Of a stretch of DNA of 64,000 nucleotides, positions 34,318-41,723 are shown in pieces. The position numbers and the translations under genes were made by a program. The DNA comes from Clostridium estertheticum (GTDB taxonomy: Bacteria > Bacillota > Clostridia > Clostridiales > Clostridiaceae). The notes under the pieces were generated by a model, which was not told where the DNA came from, made no database searches, and saw only the letters and a list, made by a program, of their open reading frames with translations. Location: NCBI RefSeq assembly GCF_011065935.2, contig NZ_JAAMNH020000001.1, positions 4,671,001-4,735,000 of the forward strand, read 5' to 3'. Positions within the stretch are counted from its first letter, which is position 1. Every line of letters begins with the position of its first letter.

Positions 34318-34548
34318 TTATTTTGTGCTTTCATTTACGTACTCTTCGTCAGCCTCTCCAAAAATATCTTCATTTATATTTTTGTATGTGTTAAGCACTT
34401 CATTTTCTTCATTGTTAAAGCGAAATCCATACTCATTATTGTATCCCGCGCGGTATTCATCGCTATAACTAGCGCGGTACTCATCCTCATCTATTGATAT
34501 TACAGGTAATAATGGTACTAAGTAGTAGGTGGGGTAATAAATTATCAT
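34318..34548 (-). CDS. tyrosine-rich small acidic protein with short repeats
   Basis: A 76-residue protein not matched to any family I know. It opens MIIYYPTYYLVPLLPVI, then has three imperfect copies of (D/N)EYRAxY/NEYGF between about 22 and 45, then an acidic tail (GEADEEYVNESTK). There are about twelve tyrosines. The ATG at 34548 is preferred to an in-frame GTG at 34554 because it is 7 nt from the AGGAGG box. It sits 11 bp after rubrerythrin and 20 bp before the CAX exchanger, all on one strand, so probably an operon. It has an ideal ribosome binding site and is likely expressed. Function unknown. Confidence 0.7.
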   Translation of the reverse strand: MIIYYPTYYLVPLLPVISIDEDEYRASYSDEYRAGYNNEYGFRFNNEENEVLNTYKNINEDIFGEADEEYVNESTK

Positions 34549-34559
34549 ATTCACTCCTC

Positions 34560-35099
34560 CTATTTGTAATCTTCGCAGTATATTTTAAAGTAAGCTCTTG
34601 GGAACTTACATAGAGGGCAAAAAGCAGGTGCTTCTTTTCCTATATGAATATATCCACAATTCATACATTGCCATTTTACTTCATTATTTCTTTTAAACAT
34701 CATGCCAGCTATAAGATTTTCATATATTTTCATATACCTCATTTCATGGCTTTCTTCTACTTCCTGCAATTCTTTATAGAAATCTGCAATTTCTATAAAA
34801 CCCTCTTCTCTGGCCTCTTTTTCAAATTGTTTATATATCTTGCTACTTTCTGCAGCTTCTCCCGCTGCCGCATCCATCAAATTTTCTGCTGTATTTTTAT
34901 TCATCTTTAGAAACTTATCAAAAACTACTCTTGCATGAGCCTTTTCATTGTTTGCAGTAGCTTCGAAAATAGAGGCTACATACTCATACCCCTCCTGCTC
35001 AGCTTTTTCAGCATAAAGTGTGTATTTGTTTCTTGCTCTTGACTCTCCTGCAAAAGTTTTAAGAAGATTTCTTTCTGTTTTACTACCCTTTAATTGCAT
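34560..35099 (-). CDS. rbr: rubrerythrin
   Basis: Non-heme diiron peroxidase that detoxifies hydrogen peroxide in anaerobes. The 179-residue protein has the ferritin-like four-helix part with GESRARNKYTLYAEKAEQEG, the ExxH motif in NNEKAHARV and the second ExxH in EVEESHEMRYMK. The C-terminal rubredoxin-like domain has CMNCGYIHIG and CPLC (two CxxC pairs). Length is standard. It heads a probable operon with a Tyr-rich small protein and a Ca2+/H+ exchanger. Confidence 0.95.
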   Translation of the reverse strand: MQLKGSKTERNLLKTFAGESRARNKYTLYAEKAEQEGYEYVASIFEATANNEKAHARVVFDKFLKMNKNTAENLMDAAAGEAAESSKIYKQFEKEAREEGFIEIADFYKELQEVEESHEMRYMKIYENLIAGMMFKRNNEVKWQCMNCGYIHIGKEAPAFCPLCKFPRAYFKIYCEDYK

Positions 35100-35169
35100 T
35101 TTGACTCCTCCATTAATTATTTATCTTCTTTATTATTCTATTCATTATGTTTTCAAAGGTTACTTGAAA

Positions 35170-35203
35170 AAAGAGGGACATCCCATCTAGGATATCCCTC
35201 TTT
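35170..35203 (-). terminator. terminator of the serine dehydratase operon
   Basis: The minus strand hairpin AAAGAGGGATATCC/GGATGTCCCTCTTT with a 6-nt loop and one mismatch is followed by TTTCAAG after T6. It lies about 22 bp past the sdaAA stop and ends the sdaAB-sdaAA transcript. Confidence 0.85.
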
Positions 35204-35224
35204 CATTTTCCGTTTATTTCATTT

Positions 35225-36100
35225 TTATTTCCCTAAAATTTCTTTTGCAAGGCGTAGGCCTGTAGGAGTAGTTGCAAGACCACCCATAGCTGTCTCTCTA
35301 AGCTCGCAAGGCAATTGCTTACCTACCTTATACATAGCAATTACGGTATCATCAAAAGGTATTCTACTAGTTACACCGCTCATAACCAAATCTGCAGTGG
35401 TTAAGGCACTTACAGCCCCAGCTATATTTCGTTTAGCGCAAGGCACCTCAACCAGGCCTGCAACAGGGTCACAAACCAGTCCTAATATGTTTTTTATCAC
35501 AATAGCCGCTGCATCCATTGCCATGGCAGGAGTACCACCCATCATTTCTACTACAGCCGCTGCGCCCATTGCAGCGGCTGCTCCACATTCAGCCTGACAT
35601 CCACCTTCAGCCCCTGATAATGTTGCATTCTTAGCTATTATAATTCCTATGCCTGAAGCAGTAAATAAGGCATTAATTAGATCATCCTCATTTTTATTTA
35701 ATTTTTCTCCTGCTGTAATAATTACTGCAGGAAGTATCCCACAAGACCCCGCCGTAGGTGCGGCAACGATTTTGCCCATAGCTGCATTCACTTCTGAGCA
35801 AGATAGAGCCCTAGCCATTGCTTTTATCATAAATTCGCCTGTCAACGTATTCGCAGAACTGGCATACTTGTTAAGTTTAATTGCATCTCCACCTATTAAA
35901 CCGCTTATTGATCTAGTTTCATTTGTAAGTCCATATTCTGCGGCTTCCCTCATTATATTTAAATTTTTTCTCATCTTTTCAATAATTTCCAGGCGTGAAA
36001 GCCCACTTTCTTCTTGTTCAGACATTATTGTATATTCCCAAATTGGTATATTGTTTTCTTCACATATATGTACAAGATTTACTCCTTTGTTTACAAACAT
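35225..36100 (-). CDS. sdaAA: L-serine dehydratase, iron-sulfur-dependent, alpha subunit
   Basis: Catalytic half of the oxygen-sensitive 4Fe-4S L-serine ammonia-lyase, which makes pyruvate and ammonia from serine. The 291-residue protein contains the cluster-binding cysteines in TAGSCGILPA, GGCQAECGAAAAMG and LVCDPVAGLVEVPCAKRN, plus the signature HICEENNIPIWEYT at the N-terminus. It lies 31 bp after sdaAB on the same strand, the usual two-subunit arrangement of clostridia. Serine-derived pyruvate and one-carbon units would feed the same amino-acid fermentation as the glycine reductase. Confidence 0.94.
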   Translation of the reverse strand: MFVNKGVNLVHICEENNIPIWEYTIMSEQEESGLSRLEIIEKMRKNLNIMREAAEYGLTNETRSISGLIGGDAIKLNKYASSANTLTGEFMIKAMARALSCSEVNAAMGKIVAAPTAGSCGILPAVIITAGEKLNKNEDDLINALFTASGIGIIIAKNATLSGAEGGCQAECGAAAAMGAAAVVEMMGGTPAMAMDAAAIVIKNILGLVCDPVAGLVEVPCAKRNIAGAVSALTTADLVMSGVTSRIPFDDTVIAMYKVGKQLPCELRETAMGGLATTPTGLRLAKEILGK

Positions 36101-36131
36101 ATTACCCCTCCTTAACTCTTTAATTTCTATA

Positions 36132-36809
36132 TTAGGACCGTAGTACTGGTGATATTTCCCTTATATCATAAACATCACCTAAACACCTGATTTTATCTAG
36201 TACATTTTCAGGCACTATGGTATCTGTTTCGAACACCATAGCCGCTTTTAGCCCTCTGCTGTTTCTATATACATTCATAGTTGCTATATTAACATTTTCA
36301 TCAAATAACATGGTACTTACTTTTGAAATCATACCTGGAATATCTTTATGGCTAATTATAATTGTTGGATAGTTACCTGTAAACTCAACTGGTTGACCAT
36401 CAACCTCAAAGATTAAAATATTCCCGCCTCCAACAGAGGATCCAATAATTTCAACTATTTTTCCATCTTCTTTTGTTATAATAAACTTTACTGTATTAGG
36501 ATGAACGTCCCCCAAATCTCCCTCCACAAACTCTACACCGAGCCCTTGCTGTTTAGCTATGATTAAGGCGTCTTTAAGTCTATCATCCCAGGGATCCATT
36601 CCTAAAATTCCTGCTACCAATGCTCTATCCGATCCGTGACCTTTGTAAGTTTTAGCAAATGAACCATGTAAAACAAATTGCACCGATACAATATTTCCAC
36701 CTGCAATTATAGAAGCAATTTTCCCAAGCCTAGCTGCCCCAGCTGTATGGGAACTTGATGGCCCTATCATAATTGGACCTAATATATCAAAAACACTATA
36801 GTTTTTCAT
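36132..36809 (-). CDS. sdaAB: L-serine dehydratase, iron-sulfur-dependent, beta subunit
   Basis: Partner subunit of SdaAA, 224 residues. The N-terminal catalytic domain starts MKNYSVFDILGPIMIGPSSS and HTAGAARLGKIA, the serine-binding signature. An ACT domain is at the C-terminus (about 148-224, GNYPTIIISHKDIPGMISKV), probably for serine regulation. The start at 36809 follows AAGGAGGACAACA; an in-frame ATG 39 bp upstream has no binding site. The 680-bp region upstream is gene-free and contains a structured RNA candidate at 36945-37087 in the same orientation and a large palindrome. Confidence 0.94.
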   Translation of the reverse strand: MKNYSVFDILGPIMIGPSSSHTAGAARLGKIASIIAGGNIVSVQFVLHGSFAKTYKGHGSDRALVAGILGMDPWDDRLKDALIIAKQQGLGVEFVEGDLGDVHPNTVKFIITKEDGKIVEIIGSSVGGGNILIFEVDGQPVEFTGNYPTIIISHKDIPGMISKVSTMLFDENVNIATMNVYRNSRGLKAAMVFETDTIVPENVLDKIRCLGDVYDIREISPVLRS

Positions 36810-36944
36810 TGTTGTCCTCCTTGTCCGCCTCTGTGCTTTACAAAACAATCATCGATTATTTTGTCACACATTAACATATGTTATTCTTTTGTTACTTCTA
36901 CAGACTCTTAGTTTACTACATTACAAATTCCATCAAGTAGCCTA

Positions 36945-37087
36945 GGAAACATACAATTAATAATGTTATGTTTCTGTCCACCAAAGAAATATCCGGAGGG
37001 TAGGTAGTGGCCGGGCTTCTGAGACAGGAAGTCGGCTAAGCACCCACAAAATTAATTGTGTACCTATGAAGACTACCCATGAGATAT
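36945..37087. ncRNA. candidate structured RNA upstream of the serine dehydratase operon
   Basis: A GC-richer island in an AT-rich gap that forms nested stems on either strand. The outer stem ATATC/GATAT is at 36989-36993 and 37083-37087. Then come GGGTAG/CTACCC (36998-37003, 37073-37078), an inner hairpin closing 37010-37036 (GCCG..CTTC with GAAG..CGGC), and a small hairpin at 37045-37060. CTGTC at 36974-36978 can pair with the inner loop GACAG (37023-37027) as a pseudoknot. A separate hairpin lies at 36945-36974. It was not recognised as a known riboswitch, 6S or SRP RNA. Strand is undecided; the minus strand would place it in the sdaAB leader. Confidence 0.45.
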
Positions 37088-37230
37088 AAAGTTTTTCATG
37101 AAATAAACTTTTAATCTGTTAACGAATGTTCTACTCTCCCTTCTTCATTCTTCAGAGTCACTAAACAAATATTTATTATTTAGCCTTCTACATACTGGAC
37201 CTTCATTGATTGCTTAAAATACTAACTTAA

Positions 37231-37480
37231 TAGTAAGTATGAAATTTATCCGGAGTGACTTGCAAAAGAAACGACAAAACTATTGAAATTTGATTTAGAA
37301 ATTCTTCCTTTGCGAATATAAAATTCTCGTAAGCTTGCCAGGACGGCAAGCTAGCGAACCCGAGGCAGGACAACCAGGGTGAGTGCTAGAGAATTTTATA
37401 TTCGCAAAGGATTAGAATTTCTTAATCAAATTTCTTGTTTTAAGTTCTTTTGCAAGGCACATAGGATAAATTTCATACTT
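37231..37480. repeat. large palindromic element, family 2, complete copy
   Basis: A 250-bp inverted repeat with arms of about 110 bp. AAGTATGAAATTTATCC at 37235-37251 matches GGATAAATTTCATACTT at 37464-37480, and inner TTTGCGAATATAAAATTCTC matches its complement near 37390. The apex contains a perfect 8-bp hairpin, AGCTTGCC/GGCAAGCT. It abuts the 3' end of the nucleoside kinase gene. It has no open frame. A half copy lies at 14193-14286. Confidence 0.85.
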
Positions 37481-37488
37481 TTTTTATG

Positions 37489-39147
37489 CTAGTATTGATA
37501 AAAACAACTTCCACCAGTGAATTCTCTGATTATTGAATTATCTGGTACTAATTCTTTGTCTACATCTACAAAGAAATTTAAAAAACTTCTTAATCTACTT
37601 GCTTCATAATATACTGGACTATCCTCTCCAATTTTATTAAGCTCAGCTAATGCAATTTTTTTAAGAACACAAAGCTCATAGATTAAATTTGAATTAAACA
37701 TTGCATCTGCTTGTTCTTGAAATACAAAAATATTTTTTTCCTCTCCACGTTTTACAGAAGGCCACATTTTAAGTGTATCTTCAACGCCGTAGCCTCTAGA
37801 TAAATAATCTCTAACTATTCTTCTTGTCATTCTTACATCTGTTGTAGAGATCCTGTTGTGGTCGTCCAAATTAAGCTGTGTTAGTGGACTTATATATATT
37901 TTAAATTTACTTTCCATATCTATAGAGGCAGTTAAGATTTCATTTAATCCATGTATTCCTTCTACGATCAAAACTCCATTTTCAGGCATTTTAATCTTAT
38001 TCCCGTGCCATTCTCTTTTTCCTGTCTTAAAATTAAAACTTGGTATATCAGCCTCCGAGCCTTGTAGTAATAATTTTAAGTCCTCGTTGAATAGCTCTAA
38101 ATCTAAAGCATATATAGACTCAAAATCATATTCACCATTTTCATCTCTTGGGGTAATTTCTCTATCAATAAAATAATCATCTAAAGAAATAAATATTGGT
38201 ATTAAGCCATTTACTCTTAATTGAATACCTAACCTCTTTGAAAAAGTTGTTTTCCCTGAAGAGGACGGCCCTGCTATAAGCACTAATTTCACCTTTTCTC
38301 TTTGATTAATCATATCTGCAATGTAAGCAATCTTCTTTTCATGAAGGGCCTCTGCTACTCTAATTAAATTAACAATATCACCACTTACTACTTCATCATT
38401 TAATGCACCAACACTTCCAACGCCTAATATTTCTCCACATTTCTCTGCTTCGTCAAATATTTTAGCTAGTTTTTCGTGTTTTTGAAATTTAGGAATTTTA
38501 TCTGGAGCATCCGACGTGGGATACCTTAATATAAAACCTGGCTCATAGTATATTAAATCAAATGTTTTTAATACTCCCGTTGAATAAGCCATAGGTCCAT
38601 AAAAATAGTCATATCTCCCATCCAATTCATAAAGCTTTACTTCTTCTGAATTAACATATTTTAAAAGTTTAACTTTATCTTGCATATCATACTCTGTAAA
38701 AATTTCTACTGCTTTTGCTTTCGGAAGTGTTATCTTCCTTATAGGAATATCCACTTTTATTATTTCTCTCATTCTATTTTTTATCTCATATATATCGTCA
38801 ATATCCAGTGCCAGGGTCTTATGAATCTCTCCAAATAAGCCTTTGCTTAAGGAATGTTCGATAGAAACTTTAGCTGTAGGAAACAATTCTAGTACTGCCT
38901 TTATTAACACAAACTGAAGGGTTCTAACGTATGTCATCATTCCAATTCTACTTTTAATATCTACAGTGTCGAATTTACCATCTTGCGTTATAGTTTCTCC
39001 AAGTTCATAGAGTTTATTATTAACCTTACCTAAAACAACTGGCACATCATTTAATAAACTATTTTCTTTAATAATATCATTTAATATAGTTCCCGGTTTT
39101 ACTAAAACATCTCTACCATCTTTAAGGCCTATATTGAAATTACTCAT
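37489..39147 (-). CDS. TGS-domain nucleoside kinase (uridine kinase-like)
   Basis: A 552-residue fusion. The N-terminus has a TGS domain (about 1-60, GRDVLVKPGTILNDIIKENS) and a ThrRS-like second additional domain with HSLSKGLFGEIHK. The C-terminal half is a P-loop uridine kinase: Walker A LIAGPSSSGKTTFSKRL (about 290-306), the lid region RRIVRDYLSRGYGVEDTLKM and GVLIVEGIHGLNE. This architecture is common in clostridia and annotated as nucleoside kinase. The natural substrate is not certain; the ThrRS-like part hints at an RNA or regulatory link. The start follows GGGGATGATTGT. A large palindrome follows its stop codon. Confidence 0.9.
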   Translation of the reverse strand: MSNFNIGLKDGRDVLVKPGTILNDIIKENSLLNDVPVVLGKVNNKLYELGETITQDGKFDTVDIKSRIGMMTYVRTLQFVLIKAVLELFPTAKVSIEHSLSKGLFGEIHKTLALDIDDIYEIKNRMREIIKVDIPIRKITLPKAKAVEIFTEYDMQDKVKLLKYVNSEEVKLYELDGRYDYFYGPMAYSTGVLKTFDLIYYEPGFILRYPTSDAPDKIPKFQKHEKLAKIFDEAEKCGEILGVGSVGALNDEVVSGDIVNLIRVAEALHEKKIAYIADMINQREKVKLVLIAGPSSSGKTTFSKRLGIQLRVNGLIPIFISLDDYFIDREITPRDENGEYDFESIYALDLELFNEDLKLLLQGSEADIPSFNFKTGKREWHGNKIKMPENGVLIVEGIHGLNEILTASIDMESKFKIYISPLTQLNLDDHNRISTTDVRMTRRIVRDYLSRGYGVEDTLKMWPSVKRGEEKNIFVFQEQADAMFNSNLIYELCVLKKIALAELNKIGEDSPVYYEASRLRSFLNFFVDVDKELVPDNSIIREFTGGSCFYQY

Positions 39148-39272
39148 ACAATCATCCCCTATTTTTAGTGGTTAGTACTATTATACTGTAATTTTAAAAA
39201 AATGTATCATATACCCCTTATAATTTTTGTATTTAAACGAAAAATATACATCATAGTAAATGAGGTGAACTT

Positions 39273-39962
39273 ATGTTTATTTTAATAATCAGAACTTTTT
39301 TCTTATATTTTGCAGTAATCTTTATTATGAGGCTAATGGGTAAAAAACAAATAGGTGAGCTTGAACCTTTTGAGCTGGTGATTGCATTAATGATTTCTGA
39401 ACTCGCTACTTTTCCCATGCAAGATATAAGAATACCATTGTTACATTCCATTATACCAATACTTACTTTGTTATTTCTTCAAGTAGCTACTTCTTTTATT
39501 GAACTCAAAAGTGAAAAAGCCAGAAGAATATTGACAGGCACTCCAAGTATATTAATAAAAAACGGAAAAATTGATATTGCTGAGCTCAAATATCAAAGAT
39601 TCAATATTAATGATTTATTAGAAGAACTTAGATTAAAAGGATATTTTAATCTATCCGATATTCAATATGCTATTTTAGAGACTAGTGGTGAACTATCCAT
39701 ATTGCCAAGAACTGGTCAAAGCAATGCAACTAAGGATGATTTAAAATTAAAAATAACTCAAGAGTCTTTGCCTGTACCTTTGATTTTGGATGGTAATATA
39801 AATTATAAAAATTTAGAACTTTTAGCTAAAGACGAAACTTGGTTAAACCGTAAACTAAAAGAAAATAATATTTCAGATGCAAAAGATGTTTTCATAGGAA
39901 TAATAGATACTAAAAATAAGTTTTTTTACCAACTTAAGGAAGGTAAAGGTAAAGATAAATGA
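39273..39962 (+). CDS. DUF421 (YetF-like) membrane protein
   Basis: A 229-residue protein with N-terminal membrane helices (about 1-25, 40-75) and a cytosolic C-terminal region. The family signature is AVIFIMRLMGKKQIGELEPF then ELVIALMISELATFPMQD near the N-terminus, and the DUF421 tail carries ILIKNGKIDIAELKYQRFNI and DGNINYKNLE. YetF-type proteins are found next to sporulation or stress genes in Bacillus and Clostridium; the activity is unknown. Its TGA stop overlaps the ATG of the following DUF4363 gene, so they are coupled. Confidence 0.9.
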   Translation: MFILIIRTFFLYFAVIFIMRLMGKKQIGELEPFELVIALMISELATFPMQDIRIPLLHSIIPILTLLFLQVATSFIELKSEKARRILTGTPSILIKNGKIDIAELKYQRFNINDLLEELRLKGYFNLSDIQYAILETSGELSILPRTGQSNATKDDLKLKITQESLPVPLILDGNINYKNLELLAKDETWLNRKLKENNISDAKDVFIGIIDTKNKFFYQLKEGKGKDK

Positions 39963-40339
39963 AAAATGTTTACTTAGCCTTTAGTATATTCATTATAATG
40001 ATTATAGGAATATTTTTATCTATAAATGCTATAAATCGCAGTTGCGACCAATTGCAAAATTTGAATTGTACCCTAGAAAGTTATATACTTAATGAGAACT
40101 ATGAAGATGCGTATACTCTATCCCTAGATTATATAGCTCAATGGAAAAGTGATTCTAAATTTTTAACCATTTATATACATCATGAGGACTTAGATTATGT
40201 AGACAATGAAATTTTAAAATTAACTCAATATATAAAAACTCGCGATAAGTCAGAATCCTTAGCCACAGTACATTCTATGAAATATCTTATAGATCATATA
40301 AAATCTCATGAAAAAGTATCTATAAGCAATATTTTTTAA
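39959..40339 (+). CDS. DUF4363 family protein
   Basis: A 126-residue protein with one N-terminal membrane helix (about 4-22) and a helical outer domain containing SCDQLQNLNCTLESYILNEN and a TIYIHHEDLDYVDNEILKLT segment, matching the DUF4363 pattern. It overlaps the DUF421 gene by 4 nt (ATGA), the standard pairing of these two families in clostridia. No catalytic residues are evident; probably an accessory or partner of the DUF421 protein. Confidence 0.82.
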   Translation: MKNVYLAFSIFIIMIIGIFLSINAINRSCDQLQNLNCTLESYILNENYEDAYTLSLDYIAQWKSDSKFLTIYIHHEDLDYVDNEILKLTQYIKTRDKSESLATVHSMKYLIDHIKSHEKVSISNIF

Positions 40340-40429
40340 TTATTTTTATTTGTTGGAATCATTTATAGTAAAAGGGTAGAAAATAGTCCATTTATAGCTT
40401 ATAATTATATTAGACAATAAAAAGTCCCA

Positions 40430-40450
40430 CAGGGACAATATATGTCCCTG
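40430..40450 (+). promoter_or_regulatory. 5' leader hairpin of the aldolase gene
   Basis: A perfect 8-bp stem, CAGGGACA/TGTCCCTG, with the 5-nt loop ATATA lies 27 nt before the fba start codon. A second GTCCC sits just upstream. A TATAAT box is at 40400-40405. A T-run does not follow, so it is more likely an mRNA-stabilising or regulatory hairpin than a terminator. Confidence 0.5.
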
Positions 40451-40477
40451 TCACAAAATTTGAAAGGTGGAATTAAT

Positions 40478-41425
40478 ATGGCTTTAGTTACTACAACTAA
40501 TATGTTTAAAAAAGCTTTTGAAGGAAATTACGCAATTGGTGCATTTAACATCAATAATATGGAAATAATTCAAGGAATAATGGATGCTTGTGAAGTTCAC
40601 AAGTCCGCAGTTATTCTTCAAGTATCAGGTGGCGCTTTGAAATATGCTAGACCTACATACCTTAGAAAAATGGTAGAGGCAGCTGTAGAAGACACTGGTC
40701 TTGACGTAGCTCTTCACTTAGATCACGGTTCAGATCTTGCTCAAGTTAAACTTGCAATAGCTTCTGGATTTACTTCAGTAATGTATGATGGTTCTCATTT
40801 TGATTATGAGGAAAACGTAAGATTAACTAAAGAAGTAGTTGAATATGCTCATTCTAAAGGTGTTGTAGTTGAAGCTGAGCTTGGAAAACTTGCTGGAGTT
40901 GAAGATGCTGTTTCAGTTTCAGCTGCAGATGCAACTTATACTGATCCAGAACAAGCAGTAGATTATGTAAAAAGAACTGGCATTGACTCTTTAGCTATAG
41001 CTATAGGAACAAGCCATGGTGCTTATAAATTCAAAGGCGAAGCTAAACTTGACTTTGCAAGATTAGAATCAATAACTAAAAAATTAGAAGAAGCTGGAAT
41101 GCACAACTTCCCAATAGTTCTTCACGGAGCTTCTGCTGTAGATCAAGATTTCGTTGCTATGTGCAATGAATTTGGCGGAGATATTAAAGGAGCAAAGGGA
41201 ATACCACTAGAAATGCTCCGAAAAGCAGCTTCTATGGCTGTTTGTAAAATAAACATGGATACTGATTTAAGACTTGCTATGACAGGTTCAATAAGAAAAG
41301 TTCTAACTCAAATTCCTGGTGAAATAGATCCAAGAAAATATCTTGGAGAAGCAAGAAATAACATTACTAAATTAGTTGATGGTAAAATCACTAATGTTTT
41401 AGGTTCTGCTAATTCATCTAAATAA
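40478..41425 (+). CDS. fba: class II fructose-bisphosphate aldolase
   Basis: Zinc-dependent glycolytic aldolase that splits fructose 1,6-bisphosphate. The 315-residue protein has LALHLDHGSDL-type metal and substrate motif (VALHLDHGSDLAQVKLAI), the SVMYDGSHFDYEENVRLTKE and EAELGKLAGVED segments, the zinc/phosphate histidines in AIGTSHGAYKFKG and PIVLHGASAVD, and INMDTDLR near the C-terminus. The start at 40478 follows GAAAGGTGG; an in-frame ATG 36 bp upstream lies within the leader hairpin. It is monocistronic with a strong terminator. Confidence 0.95.
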   Translation: MALVTTTNMFKKAFEGNYAIGAFNINNMEIIQGIMDACEVHKSAVILQVSGGALKYARPTYLRKMVEAAVEDTGLDVALHLDHGSDLAQVKLAIASGFTSVMYDGSHFDYEENVRLTKEVVEYAHSKGVVVEAELGKLAGVEDAVSVSAADATYTDPEQAVDYVKRTGIDSLAIAIGTSHGAYKFKGEAKLDFARLESITKKLEEAGMHNFPIVLHGASAVDQDFVAMCNEFGGDIKGAKGIPLEMLRKAASMAVCKINMDTDLRLAMTGSIRKVLTQIPGEIDPRKYLGEARNNITKLVDGKITNVLGSANSSK

Positions 41426-41442
41426 TTTAAATCTAAGTGATT

Positions 41443-41493
41443 AAAACTAAAAGACTCACAGTATAATTATACGTGAGTCTTTTAGTTTTTTTT
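41443..41493 (+). terminator. terminator of fba
   Basis: A perfect 17-bp stem, AAAACTAAAAGACTCAC with its complement, and a 13-nt loop, followed by T8. It lies 18 bp past the stop codon. Confidence 0.9.
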
Positions 41494-41527
41494 ATTATAT
41501 AGGAAACTAACAAATGTTTTCATGCGC

Positions 41528-41717
41528 AAAAAAAGTATATATTACGTATAATGCATTAGAATAAGCTTTAGAACTTCTTATTATATTTTTAAATAAGATG
41601 CGTTAAGAAAAACATATGTTTGAGCGACAGCGAGTTTATGTTTTTTAGCAGATTAATTAAAAATATAATTAGTAGTTCTTAGCGAAGTGATTGCATTAGT
41701 AGTAATATATACTTTTT
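41528..41717. repeat. large palindromic element, family 1, copy B
   Basis: A 190-bp inverted repeat homologous to 14322-14555. The outer arms are AAAAAAAGTATATATTAC (41528-41545) and GTAATATATACTTTTT (41702-41717). ATGCATT..GAATAAGC and GATGCGT.AAGAAAAA follow on the way in, and the apex TTTGAGCGACAGCGAG lies near 41619-41634. It ends 7 bp before the stop codon of the NdpA gene. Confidence 0.85.
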
Positions 41718-41723
41718 ACTTTT

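Noticed and set aside
36945..37087. SAM, lysine, cobalamin or c-di-GMP riboswitch, 6S or SRP RNA
   Set aside because: I compared remembered core motifs of these classes and found no full match; only isolated short blocks look similar. A covariance model scan would settle it.
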